Assembly: GCA_945865705.1 (NCBI GenBank)
Contig: CAMBEY010000093.1
Span: forward strand, 1 to 9,834
Reading direction: 5' to 3'
Source of the DNA: Candidatus Sulfopaludibacter sp. SbA3
Lineage (GTDB): Bacteria > Acidobacteriota > Terriglobia > 2-12-FULL-54-10
Length of the DNA stretch: 9,834 nucleotides
A program made the translations under genes and the position numbers. This document shows positions 1 through 6,791 of this stretch, one piece after another. The notes below the pieces were generated by a model. The model worked only from the letters and a program-made list of their open reading frames with translations. It did no database searches and was not told the DNA's origin. The stretch's first letter is position 1; each line of letters opens with the position of its first letter.

Positions 1-1276
1 TCATCGACGGAACCGTAATCACGCCAAACTGCGGCGCCGATGGCACGAAGTAAAGGGAGCGCGGGATACTCACACTCTCCACGCTCTGGCTGTTCTGAGA
101 GTTCACGGGACGAGTGAAACTCAAGCGCACCGCGCTAATCATGGAGGTACTGAATATGTGCGACTCCACCAACGTGAAGTATTGCTGACGGCTTTCGTTC
201 AGCACGCTCCACAGGTAGGTGATTTCGGCGGCGGTGCTCGCTGCGTCATCGAAGCTGTACCGGGCGAAAAGGCTGTCGCGATCATTGATCTTGTGATCCA
301 CGCGCAGCGTGAAGAAATTTTCGTCCGTAGGCAAATATTGGTCGGCGGTGTTCTGGCTCAGCCCTCCGCCCAGCGGCGTCGAATTCGGCAGTGGCATGAT
401 GCCGAGGTAGGGCACCACGCGAGGATTCACGTTCACGGTCTGGAGCACGGCTCCAGCGCGATCGGTGATGATCCCCTGGCGGGCCAGCGCATCTGGGAAA
501 AAATCCACATTGGTATCAGTAAGCCGGTCGCGCAGGGCCTCGAAGCTGCCCATGAAAAAAGTCCGGTCCTTCACCAGCGGACCGGTGAGGGTGAATCCGA
601 ATTGATTGCGCTTGAACGGCGGAGGATTCGCGCCTGGGTCAAAGAAACTGCGGGCATCGAGCTTGCTGTTGCGAAAGTATTCAAAGAAATTTCCATGCAG
701 CTTGGGCGTGCCGGAGCGGGTAATGGAATTGAGCTGGCCGCCGCTGCCGCGGCCATACTCGGCGCCATAGAATGCGCTCAGCACCTGAACCTGCAACACG
801 GCATCGGAGCCAAGCTGCACGCCGGCAGCGCTGCGCGGAACTTGATTCTCCGTATTCATGATGTTGGTGCCATCCAGAAGAAAACTGTTCGAAGTGGCGC
901 GCCCGCCGACGACATTCAGGCTGCCGCTGCCGCCGCCACGCGATCCGGAAACCGACGACGAGTCGGTAACACCGGCCTGCAATGTCGCCAACTGGCTGTA
1001 ACTGCGTCCGTTCATGGGCAGACCCACCAGTTCCGCTTCGCTGATCTGACCACTACCTGCTTGCGACCCGCTGGTCTGATTCTGCGTGCTTACCTGCGTG
1101 CCAGGCTGCGCGGCCTGTGTGGAGGGCGTGGCTGGCGTAGCGGATTCGCGTGCTGCCTGCTGCCCAAAGGCGGTGCAGGAAAATCCCGTGACCACTACGG
1201 TTATGGAGAGAAGACTCCGCCAGAAATTGCTGCGCCAACGGTCATTTCGGTCGATCCGCGCCAAGCCAATCCTCAT
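1..1276 (-). CDS. TonB-dependent receptor, Oar-like (N-terminal part, cut by window edge)
   Basis: Outer-membrane receptor that would use TonB energy to import a large substrate; the substrate is unknown. The minus-strand frame is open from ATG at 1276 to the left edge, giving 425 codons with no stop. Residues about 16-38 form a signal peptide, with likely cleavage after the AFG at 36-38. Residues 39-77 are a low-complexity Ala/Thr/Gln/Ser linker. The plug domain follows: ISEAELVGLPMNGRSYSQL near 78-96, LLDGTN at 133-138, and YGAEYGRGSGGQLNSITRSGT near 170-190. This is the pattern of acidobacterial and myxobacterial Oar-like receptors. After about residue 195 it reads as barrel strands (FFEYFRNSKLD, FGFTLTGPLVKDRTFF). 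Family members are usually about 1000 aa, so well over half lies outside. The start is supported by GAGG at 1283-1286, 6 nt upstream. Oddly, there is no CarboxypepD_reg-like domain before the plug. Family call firm; substrate unknown. Confidence 0.9.
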   Translation of the reverse strand, partial: MRIGLARIDRNDRWRSNFWRSLLSITVVVTGFSCTAFGQQAARESATPATPSTQAAQPGTQVSTQNQTSGSQAGSGQISEAELVGLPMNGRSYSQLATLQAGVTDSSSVSGSRGGGSGSLNVVGGRATSNSFLLDGTNIMNTENQVPRSAAGVQLGSDAVLQVQVLSAFYGAEYGRGSGGQLNSITRSGTPKLHGNFFEYFRNSKLDARSFFDPGANPPPFKRNQFGFTLTGPLVKDRTFFMGSFEALRDRLTDTNVDFFPDALARQGIITDRAGAVLQTVNVNPRVVPYLGIMPLPNSTPLGGGLSQNTADQYLPTDENFFTLRVDHKINDRDSLFARYSFDDAASTAAEITYLWSVLNESRQQYFTLVESHIFSTSMISAVRLSFTRPVNSQNSQSVESVSIPRSLYFVPSAPQFGVITVPSM

Positions 1277-1314
1277 GCCATACCTCGTGTCCTTATATTC
1301 TTGATGGATTTAAC

Positions 1315-1320
1315 ATTATA
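1315..1320 (-). promoter_or_regulatory. -10 box (TATAAT) for the TonB-dependent receptor gene
   Basis: The minus strand reads a perfect TATAAT here, 38 nt upstream of the receptor ATG at 1276, so the transcript leader would be about 30 nt. The hexamer 17 nt further upstream (TCCGTC) does not resemble TTGACA and falls in a hairpin. The promoter call therefore rests on the -10 alone. It suggests the receptor can be transcribed independently of the upstream DUF5916 gene. Confidence 0.4.
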
Positions 1321-1327
1321 AGGCAGA

Positions 1328-1344
1328 GTCCGTCTCCGACGGAC
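1328..1344 (-). terminator. short hairpin between DUF5916 gene and receptor gene
   Basis: A 7-bp perfect stem (GTCCGTC/GACGGAC) with a 3-nt loop. Read on the minus strand it is followed by TCTGCCTT, a poor T-tract. It lies downstream of the DUF5916 gene and just upstream of the receptor -10. It may be a weak terminator or simply a leader structure. Confidence 0.3.
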
Positions 1345-1348
1345 GCCG

Positions 1349-1394
1349 AATAGCGCAACCGACCCGCGACGAAGAAGGGAGCGGTTGCGCTATT
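1349..1394 (-). terminator. 12-bp inverted repeat after the DUF5916 gene, probable terminator
   Basis: AATAGCGCAACC at 1349-1360 pairs perfectly with GGTTGCGCTATT at 1383-1394 across a 22-nt loop, beginning 11 nt after the DUF5916 stop codon (1405-1407). There is no run of T after the stem on either strand, so it is not a textbook intrinsic terminator. It could act as a weak terminator or protect the mRNA 3' end. The stem itself is unambiguous; the function is inferred from position. Confidence 0.45.
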
Positions 1395-1404
1395 AACAAA
1401 TGTT

Positions 1405-3696
1405 CTAGAAGCGGTGGGTGTAGATGAACTTCGTCGAGGCCCGGCGATCCTGCGTGGAGAATCCATGCAGGCCGCGGAGCGGACCGACGGCCTCTCCATG
1501 CAGGCCGAAGTCGCGCCAATTGTGGGAATAGACAAAGTAGAAATCCGTGCCGGGCGTCAGTATCCAGCGAAAGCGGGACTGCCAGCCAAGCACGCGGCTC
1601 TCATTGTCGTACTGGAAATTATTGACCAGCGCGATCCATGGACTAAATTGCAGCTCGGGGGTGAAGCGGTAGATGCGCGTCTGGAAGCTGCCTTCGTCCA
1701 GCTCGATGCGGTTCCACTCCACCTCGGAATAGATGATCACACCGGGCCGCAGGCGTACCGTCAGTTGAGCGGAGTAGGTCTTGCGTGTGCCGGACAAGAA
1801 ATTGCCTAAATCAATCGTCCCTTCCACCGCAAGAACGCGCCGGTTGGCGGTCTGCCCGTGAATCGTGTACCGGGTGAAGTCATACTGGCCGTCGCGGGGG
1901 AGTGTAACGGACTTCCCGGTAACGGGATCTTTGAATATTGCGAAATCCTCCTCCAGCCGTTCGTGCGTGGGGGAGACGTTCACCTGGAACATATCTCCTG
2001 CGTGAGTGTTGAACTCAAACAGCGTCAGCTCGAACTGCCGCGTGAGCAGGACATTGTTGAGGTCGGTGGTGTAGTCAATGTTGGCGCCAAACTTGAAACT
2101 TCGTATCCACGCATGATTGTTGGGCCGCGGCGAAAATGTTACGGCCGGATTGTAGCGGCGAAACGCCAGCCGCGACACGAATCCCACCGTCGGATTAAAA
2201 TTACGCTGCACCTCGCGAAAAGAGACCGATCCTTCCCATGGATCGTTGGGGAAATTCAGGTCGGTCCCATAGGCGTAGCGCCCACCGTCCTGCCCCGCCG
2301 CGACGGAGGTGCCCAGCAGGAATGCGTTCAGCTCCACATTCTGACTGCCCATGAACCGCCGGGTGGAGAGCAGCGCATCGATGCCCGTCGTGTAGGAAGC
2401 CTCCGCCGTGCCGCTGGGATCGCGCCGCGTCAGCAGTCCGCCGATGAACGACTGCGCAAGAATGCGTCGCTTCACGCGAGCAACGGTGAAGTCCTCACCG
2501 GGGAAATCCACGCCGCGCACACCGCGATCTTCGCCAGTGCGGACGTGCAAGATTCCGATGTCCTGACTTCCTACCTGTCCGGTCAACTTGGTTCCGTAGA
2601 TGATCTTTTGCGGCTCGCGGTCCGCGTTCAGTCCGATGCGCCTGCTGAAGAACGGAAAGACGCGCGTGTCCGGATTGCCCTCCCACGTCGAACGGAAATC
2701 AAAGAACCCCGCGCCCTCCAGAAAGAACTCGCGCTTCTCTTCAAAGAACAATGAGAACCGAGTCAAATTGACTTGTCGGTCATCCACCTCGGTCTGCGCG
2801 AAATCGGTGTTGACGGTGAAGTTGGCGCGCAGGCGCGGCGTGGGGCTATAGAAAACATCCAGGCCGGGCTTGCCCTGATAGACTGTGTCGGTCGCCCCCG
2901 GACTCTTGAACGCAGTGCCCAGGACGTATGGCTTCAGGTCGATCCCCTTGCCTTGCGAAACCTCGCGGATACCACGCAGCAGTCCCGTATTGGTCATGCG
3001 CCGCAGGCCTTGATTGCGAGCATGCCCGGTCCACAACGTCTCTTCGCTTTTGCGCCGCACGGTGCGCTGAAAATTCACGCCCCAAGCCTCCGCGTTGGGA
3101 TCAAAGTTGAAGGTGCGAAACGGAAATACAATCTCCGCGGCCCAGCCGTAATCAGTGCGAATGACCTTGGCCGTCCAGATGCCGTCCCACTGACGATTGC
3201 CCTGCCCCGCCGAGCCGAGCGTGGAGTCGCCCATCAGGCCGGAAGGATTGATCTCGAAAAAATATCCGCCGCGCGCGTCCAGGTACGTGTCGAACACCCA
3301 CATGAAGCGATCATCGGACGACAGAAATTCGTCGCGACGCCGCTGATACCCGACCACTTTGTCCGGCTCCGAGTCAAAACACTGGACGCTCATGTAAAGA
3401 TTTTCACTGTCGAAGGCAATGCGGACCTCGGTTGCCTCCGTCGCCTTCGCGCCAAAAATCGGATCCTGCTGGACGAACTCCTTGGCCGGCTGCGCGCGCT
3501 GCCAGACAAGTTCATCGAACACGCCGTCCAGTTTAATGCGTTCGTCCTCATTCAGCCGCACCGCCGTCATCTCAGGACGTGTTGATTGATTAGTTGCCTG
3601 CCCCGCGGCGGTATCCGTCAGGGACGAGATCAGGAAGACGACAGACAGGAATTGCCCTATACCGGATAATCGTACCCGGCGAAATAAGTTGAACAT
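1405..3696 (-). CDS. CBM9-like / DUF5916 outer-membrane beta-barrel protein
   Basis: A 763-aa exported protein. Residues 1-32 are a signal peptide: basic RR at 6-7, hydrophobic core 16-26, cleavage near AAG-Q at 30-33. Residues about 45-215 match the family 9 carbohydrate-binding-like domain often placed at the front of DUF5916 proteins; IKLDGVFDELVW at 54-65 is its usual opening. From about residue 250 to the end the sequence has alternating amphipathic strands with many Arg, Phe and Tyr, and it ends in Phe (THRF), the usual signature of an outer-membrane barrel. The family is often labelled membrane-associated hydrolase, but I see no catalytic motif that would justify an activity, and sugar binding is likewise not shown. 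The start has TGAGG at 3702-3706, 5 nt upstream. It lies in the same direction as the TonB-dependent receptor, 128 bp away, and divergent from the perR-like gene. Length is typical and no frame damage is seen. Confidence 0.9.
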   Translation of the reverse strand: MFNLFRRVRLSGIGQFLSVVFLISSLTDTAAGQATNQSTRPEMTAVRLNEDERIKLDGVFDELVWQRAQPAKEFVQQDPIFGAKATEATEVRIAFDSENLYMSVQCFDSEPDKVVGYQRRRDEFLSSDDRFMWVFDTYLDARGGYFFEINPSGLMGDSTLGSAGQGNRQWDGIWTAKVIRTDYGWAAEIVFPFRTFNFDPNAEAWGVNFQRTVRRKSEETLWTGHARNQGLRRMTNTGLLRGIREVSQGKGIDLKPYVLGTAFKSPGATDTVYQGKPGLDVFYSPTPRLRANFTVNTDFAQTEVDDRQVNLTRFSLFFEEKREFFLEGAGFFDFRSTWEGNPDTRVFPFFSRRIGLNADREPQKIIYGTKLTGQVGSQDIGILHVRTGEDRGVRGVDFPGEDFTVARVKRRILAQSFIGGLLTRRDPSGTAEASYTTGIDALLSTRRFMGSQNVELNAFLLGTSVAAGQDGGRYAYGTDLNFPNDPWEGSVSFREVQRNFNPTVGFVSRLAFRRYNPAVTFSPRPNNHAWIRSFKFGANIDYTTDLNNVLLTRQFELTLFEFNTHAGDMFQVNVSPTHERLEEDFAIFKDPVTGKSVTLPRDGQYDFTRYTIHGQTANRRVLAVEGTIDLGNFLSGTRKTYSAQLTVRLRPGVIIYSEVEWNRIELDEGSFQTRIYRFTPELQFSPWIALVNNFQYDNESRVLGWQSRFRWILTPGTDFYFVYSHNWRDFGLHGEAVGPLRGLHGFSTQDRRASTKFIYTHRF

Positions 3697-3876
3697 GATT
3701 GCCTCAATTGAATTTTTATGCCCAGCGAACGGTCCATCCTATACGCCGGAGCACTTCCCTTAGACTACCGCAATTGGCAATTCGGTTTCACTTCACTCCG
3801 CCAAAGCATTACATTCTTGTAACCCCCTCCAGCGCTGTCCCCCCTCAAATACTTCTCCAATCCCATTCACTCTCAG
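3697..3876. other. non-coding stretch upstream of the DUF5916 gene
   Basis: This part of the 353-bp divergent intergenic region holds the leader and presumably the promoter of the DUF5916 gene. I find no convincing -35/-10 pair on the minus strand; TATAGG around 3738-3743 is the best -10-like hexamer and it lacks a good partner. A short TTACA/TGTAA dyad occurs near 3810-3822. Short frames here have no family resemblance and no good ribosome-binding site. Confidence 0.4.
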
Positions 3877-3945
3877 CCTGAGCGGAGCGTAGGATCTGCT
3901 TTCGCTGACGGCACGAGAAAAAGCAGATTCTTCGCTCCGCTCAGG
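3877..3945. repeat. imperfect palindromic interspersed repeat (REP-like)
   Basis: The left arm at 3877-3902 (starting CCTGAGCGGAGCG) and the right arm at 3920-3945 (ending CGCTCCGCTCAGG) are reverse complements at 24 of 26 positions, around a 17-nt centre. The arm belongs to a very common class of bacterial intergenic repeats built on CCTGAGCG(G/A)AGCG and an ATCTGCTTT tail. When translated by mistake, these give the spurious peptide HPERSEESAF, and the minus strand reads exactly that here. It is non-coding and can fold into a long hairpin. Only one copy is in the window, so its multicopy nature is inferred from recognition of the motif. Confidence 0.75.
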
Positions 3946-3949
3946 ATGA

Positions 3950-3964
3950 CCGCCGCCACGGCGG
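3950..3964. repeat. small GC hairpin next to the palindromic repeat
   Basis: CCGCCG at 3950-3955 pairs with CGGCGG at 3959-3964 over a 3-nt loop, directly after the larger palindrome and 27 bp before the perR -35 box. It may be the edge of the same repeat unit or a transcription-stalling structure. No function is shown. Confidence 0.4.
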
Positions 3965-3991
3965 GAAGAATCCATCTCAGCGAAATTGCGC

Positions 3992-4020
3992 TTGACAACT
4001 CTTGATTAATAAATAATAAT
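3992..4020 (+). promoter_or_regulatory. promoter of the perR-like/katG operon
   Basis: A perfect -35 TTGACA at 3992-3997, an optimal 17-bp spacer, and AATAAT at 4015-4020 as -10 (TAATAA one base earlier is an alternative). The predicted start of transcription is near 4026, about 24 nt before the ATG at 4050. This is the best promoter in the window. It should drive both the regulator and katG, since no other promoter or terminator separates them. Confidence 0.75.
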
Positions 4021-4038
4021 AGGAATCGTTCTTATTAA
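4006..4038 (+). promoter_or_regulatory. AT-rich dyads, candidate PerR/Fur operator
   Basis: TTAATAA at 4006-4012 is the exact reverse complement of TTATTAA at 4032-4038 (19 nt apart). Nested inside, AATAA at 4015-4019 mirrors TTATT at 4032-4036 around the predicted transcription start. The elements overlap the spacer, -10 and start site, where an autorepressing Fur-family protein would sit. Neither arrangement matches the Bacillus PerR box or the E. coli Fur box closely, so the operator role is inferred from position, AT content and symmetry. Confidence 0.4.
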
Positions 4039-4049
4039 GGACTGAGGCA

Positions 4050-4553
4050 ATGCCGATACCCACACAATCCGCTGCACAGGCCGAGCGCAAGAGCGAGCAG
4101 CGCAATCTGGTCTTCAAGATTGTCGAAAAGCGCTACGACCATCCAACGGCGCAGGACATCTACGAGCAGGCGCGCAGGAACATGCCCGCCATCAGCCTGG
4201 GGACGGTGTATCGCAATTTACAGCGGCTGGTGGATCAGGGCAGCCTGATCGAGAGCAAGAACGGGAGAAAACCAGCCCGTTACGAGGCGCGGCGGCATCG
4301 CCACTATCACATTCACTGCACCGAGTGCGGGTCGCTCGAGGATGTCTCGGTGCCCTATCAGGAGTCGCTCGATCGCAAGGTGGAAAAGCAGTTGCGCTAT
4401 CAACTGGAAGAGCACCGCCTGGAGTTCTACGGCGTCTGCCCGAGCTGCCATGCCGCCTCCCGCAAGAGCGAGAGGGGAACATTTATGCCTCGACGCCGCA
4501 TGGGATCGAGCACTAAATTGCAATCAACCAAAGGAGAGAACTATGTCAGATGA
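4050..4553 (+). CDS. perR: Fur-family regulator, PerR-like peroxide sensor
   Basis: A metal-dependent repressor, probably the H2O2 sensor controlling katG. The winged-helix region covers residues about 15-78, with HPTAQDIYEQAR (31-42) and the recognition stretch ISLGTVYRNLQRLVDQG (48-64). The structural zinc site is two CxxC pairs, C90/C93 and C130/C133. By alignment to B. subtilis PerR (H37, D85, H91, H93, D104), the regulatory metal ligands would be H31, E79, H85, H87 and D98. Asp at the last position is the PerR-type residue; Fur proteins usually carry Glu there. The start is supported by AAGGA at 4037-4041, 8 nt upstream. Residues 134-167 are an unusual basic tail (MPRRRMGSSTK) beyond the normal C-terminus, making the protein 167 aa against about 145 for relatives. 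The stop overlaps the katG start by 11 nt. PerR rather than Fur is inferred from Asp98 and the katG neighbour. Confidence 0.88.
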   Translation: MPIPTQSAAQAERKSEQRNLVFKIVEKRYDHPTAQDIYEQARRNMPAISLGTVYRNLQRLVDQGSLIESKNGRKPARYEARRHRHYHIHCTECGSLEDVSVPYQESLDRKVEKQLRYQLEEHRLEFYGVCPSCHAASRKSERGTFMPRRRMGSSTKLQSTKGENYVR

Positions 4554-6741
4554 AGCGAAGTGCCCGTTCTCGGGCGGAGTCCGCAGTGCCGCCGTGGCCG
4601 GAACCCAGACCAACGCCGACTGGTGGCCCGACCAACTGAACCTGAAGATCCTTCACCAGCGCTCCCCACTGTCCAATCCCATGGGCGAGGAGTTCAACTA
4701 CGCTGCGGAATTCAAGACCCTCGACCTGAACGCCGTGATCAAGGACCTGCATGCCTTGATGACGACGTCGCAGGACTGGTGGCCCGCGGACTACGGCCAC
4801 TATGGGCCGTTCTTCATTCGCATGGCGTGGCACAGCGCAGGCACGTACCGCATCGCTGACGGTCGCGGCGGCACGGGCAATGGAACCCAGCGATTTGCGC
4901 CCCTCAACAGTTGGCCGGACAACGTGGGCCTCGACAAGGCGCGCCGCCTGCTCTGGCCCATCAAGCAGAAGTACGGACGCAAACTCTCCTGGGCCGACCT
5001 GATGATTCTGGCCGGCAATGTCGCTCTGGATTCGATGGGATTCAAGACCTTTGGTTTCGGCGGCGGGCGCGCGGACGTCTGGGAGCCGGAGGAGGACATC
5101 AACTGGGGTCGCGAAGCCAAGTGGTTGGGGGACGAGCGCTACAGCGGCGACCGCGAGCTGGCCAACCCGCTGGGCGCCGTGCAGATGGGCCTGATCTACG
5201 TCAACCCCGAAGGGCCGAACGGCAAGCCGGACCCGGTCGCTTCGGCGCGGGATATCCGCGAGACGTTCGCTCGCATGGCGATGAATGACGAAGAGACGGT
5301 TGCCCTCGTCGCCGGCGGACACACCTTCGGCAAAGCCCATGGTGCGGCCGATCCGGGCAAGTACGTCGGTCGCGAGCCCGAGGGCGCGGACATCGAAGAG
5401 CAGGGCTTCGGCTGGAAGAACAGCTTCGGCTCCGGCAAGGGCGTACACACGATCAGCAGCGGGATCGAGGGCGCATGGACCCCCAACCCCATCAAGTGGG
5501 ACAACGGATACTTCGAAACCCTGTTCGGCTACGAATGGGAGTTGACCAAAGGTCCCGGCGGCGCCAACCAGTGGAAGCCCAAGGACCCCGCCGCGGCAAC
5601 CACCGTGCCCGATGCCCATGATCCCTCTAAGCGCCACGCCCCGATGATGACCACGGCCGACATGGCCCTGCGCATGGACCCGGCCTACGAAAAGATATCG
5701 CGGCGCTTCATGGCAAACCCGCCAGAGCTCGCCGACGCCTTCGCCCGGGCCTGGTTCAAGCTGACCCACCGCGACATGGGACCGCGCGCCCGCTACCTGG
5801 GTTCGCTGGTGCCGAAGGAAGAGCTGATCTGGCAGGACCCCATTCCCGCCGTGAACCATCCGCTGGTCAACGAGCAGGACATCTCCGTCCTGAAGGCGAA
5901 GCTCCTCGCATCCGGCTTGTCCATCTCCCAACTGGTCACGACGGCTTGGGCGTCAGCTGCCACCTTTCGCGGCAGCGACAAGCGCGGCGGCGCCAACGGG
6001 GCGCGCCTTCGCCTCACGCCGCAAAAGAACTGGGAAGTCAACCAACCGGCCGAGATGGCAAAGGTCCTGCAGAAGCTGGAAGCGATCCAGAAGGAATTCA
6101 ACGGAGCGCAGTCCGGTGGAAAGAAGGTCTCGCTCGCTGACCTGATCGTTCTAGGCGGCTGCGCGGCCGTTGAGGCGGCAGCGAAGAAGGCCGGCCACGA
6201 CGTGAAGGTTCCCTTCTCGCCGGGGCGCACGGACGCGTCGCAGGAACAGACCGACGTGGACTCTTTCGCCGTACTGGAGCCGACCGCAGACGGATTCCGC
6301 AACTATCTCCGAAAGGGACTCGAAGCATCAGCGGCTGAGCTGCTGGTGGACAAGGCGCAGTTGTTGACCCTCACCGCTCCTGAGATGACGGTCCTGATCG
6401 GCGGCCTGCGCGCTCTGAACGCAAACGCCAGCCAGTCCAAACACGGTGTGTTCACCAAGCAGCCTGAGACGCTGACGAATGATTTCTTCGTCAACCTCCT
6501 CGACATGAAAACGAAGTGGCAGAAGTCCGCTACATCTGAAGGCGTGTTGGAGGGGCGCGATCGGGCGTCGGGTGAGCTCAAGTGGACGGGCACCGTCGCC
6601 GACCTCGTTTTCGGTTCGAATTCCCAGCTCCGGGCCCTTGCGGAAGTCTATGCCTGCAGCGACTCGCAGCAGGCGTTCGTGCGTGACTTTGTGGCGGCCT
6701 GGAACAAGGTGATGAATCTTGATCGCTACGACCTTGCGTGA
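4543..6741 (+). CDS. katG: bifunctional catalase-peroxidase KatG
   Basis: A 732-aa heme enzyme that dismutates H2O2 and oxidises small electron donors; the length is normal for the family. All key residues are visible, located by alignment to M. tuberculosis KatG: distal R93, W96, H97 (motif RMAWHSAGTYR), the Met-Tyr-Trp adduct residues W96, Y219 and M245, proximal heme ligand H260 (GGHTFGKAHG), and its partners W312 and D373. S306 corresponds to Ser315 of the mycobacterial enzyme. The second, heme-free peroxidase-like domain covers about 425-732. The frame is open upstream to 4342, but the true start is ATG 4543: it has AAGGAG at 4531-4536, 6 nt away, and MSDEAKCPFSGG is a standard KatG N-terminus. 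No signal peptide, so cytoplasmic. It overlaps the perR-like gene, implying co-transcription and translational coupling. A strong hairpin follows at 6792. Confidence 0.98.
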   Translation: MSDEAKCPFSGGVRSAAVAGTQTNADWWPDQLNLKILHQRSPLSNPMGEEFNYAAEFKTLDLNAVIKDLHALMTTSQDWWPADYGHYGPFFIRMAWHSAGTYRIADGRGGTGNGTQRFAPLNSWPDNVGLDKARRLLWPIKQKYGRKLSWADLMILAGNVALDSMGFKTFGFGGGRADVWEPEEDINWGREAKWLGDERYSGDRELANPLGAVQMGLIYVNPEGPNGKPDPVASARDIRETFARMAMNDEETVALVAGGHTFGKAHGAADPGKYVGREPEGADIEEQGFGWKNSFGSGKGVHTISSGIEGAWTPNPIKWDNGYFETLFGYEWELTKGPGGANQWKPKDPAAATTVPDAHDPSKRHAPMMTTADMALRMDPAYEKISRRFMANPPELADAFARAWFKLTHRDMGPRARYLGSLVPKEELIWQDPIPAVNHPLVNEQDISVLKAKLLASGLSISQLVTTAWASAATFRGSDKRGGANGARLRLTPQKNWEVNQPAEMAKVLQKLEAIQKEFNGAQSGGKKVSLADLIVLGGCAAVEAAAKKAGHDVKVPFSPGRTDASQEQTDVDSFAVLEPTADGFRNYLRKGLEASAAELLVDKAQLLTLTAPEMTVLIGGLRALNANASQSKHGVFTKQPETLTNDFFVNLLDMKTKWQKSATSEGVLEGRDRASGELKWTGTVADLVFGSNSQLRALAEVYACSDSQQAFVRDFVAAWNKVMNLDRYDLA

Positions 6742-6791
6742 TCTCAGCGAAAGGTCTTAAAGGCTGAAGTGAAAGAACGGTCAATAACAAT

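Noticed and set aside
158..1321. A 387-codon open frame on the plus strand opposite the receptor gene
   Set aside because: It is a GC-driven shadow of the receptor. The minus frame has a signal peptide, plug motifs and a ribosome-binding site, while the plus frame has no family resemblance.
1858..2754. A 298-codon plus-strand frame opposite the DUF5916 gene
   Set aside because: Shadow frame: no recognisable domains and no plausible ribosome-binding site; the opposite strand is a full-length exported protein.
3793..3975. A 60-codon minus-strand frame containing HPERSEESAF
   Set aside because: This peptide is the well-known mistranslation of the palindromic intergenic repeat, not a protein.
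3697..4049. Possible small RNA or mobile-element remnant in the divergent intergenic region
   Set aside because: Apart from the palindromic repeat and the perR promoter there is no promoter-terminator pair for an RNA gene, no transposase fragment and no target-site duplication that I can see.
4342..4542. Upstream extension of the katG frame adding 67 residues
   Set aside because: The extension overlaps the regulator gene in another frame, and the start at 4543 has a proper ribosome-binding site and the standard KatG N-terminus.
4546..5931. A 461-codon open frame on the minus strand opposite katG
   Set aside because: It is antisense to unmistakable KatG sequence. Its composition (Val, Gly, Arg, His rich) is typical of a reverse-strand shadow.
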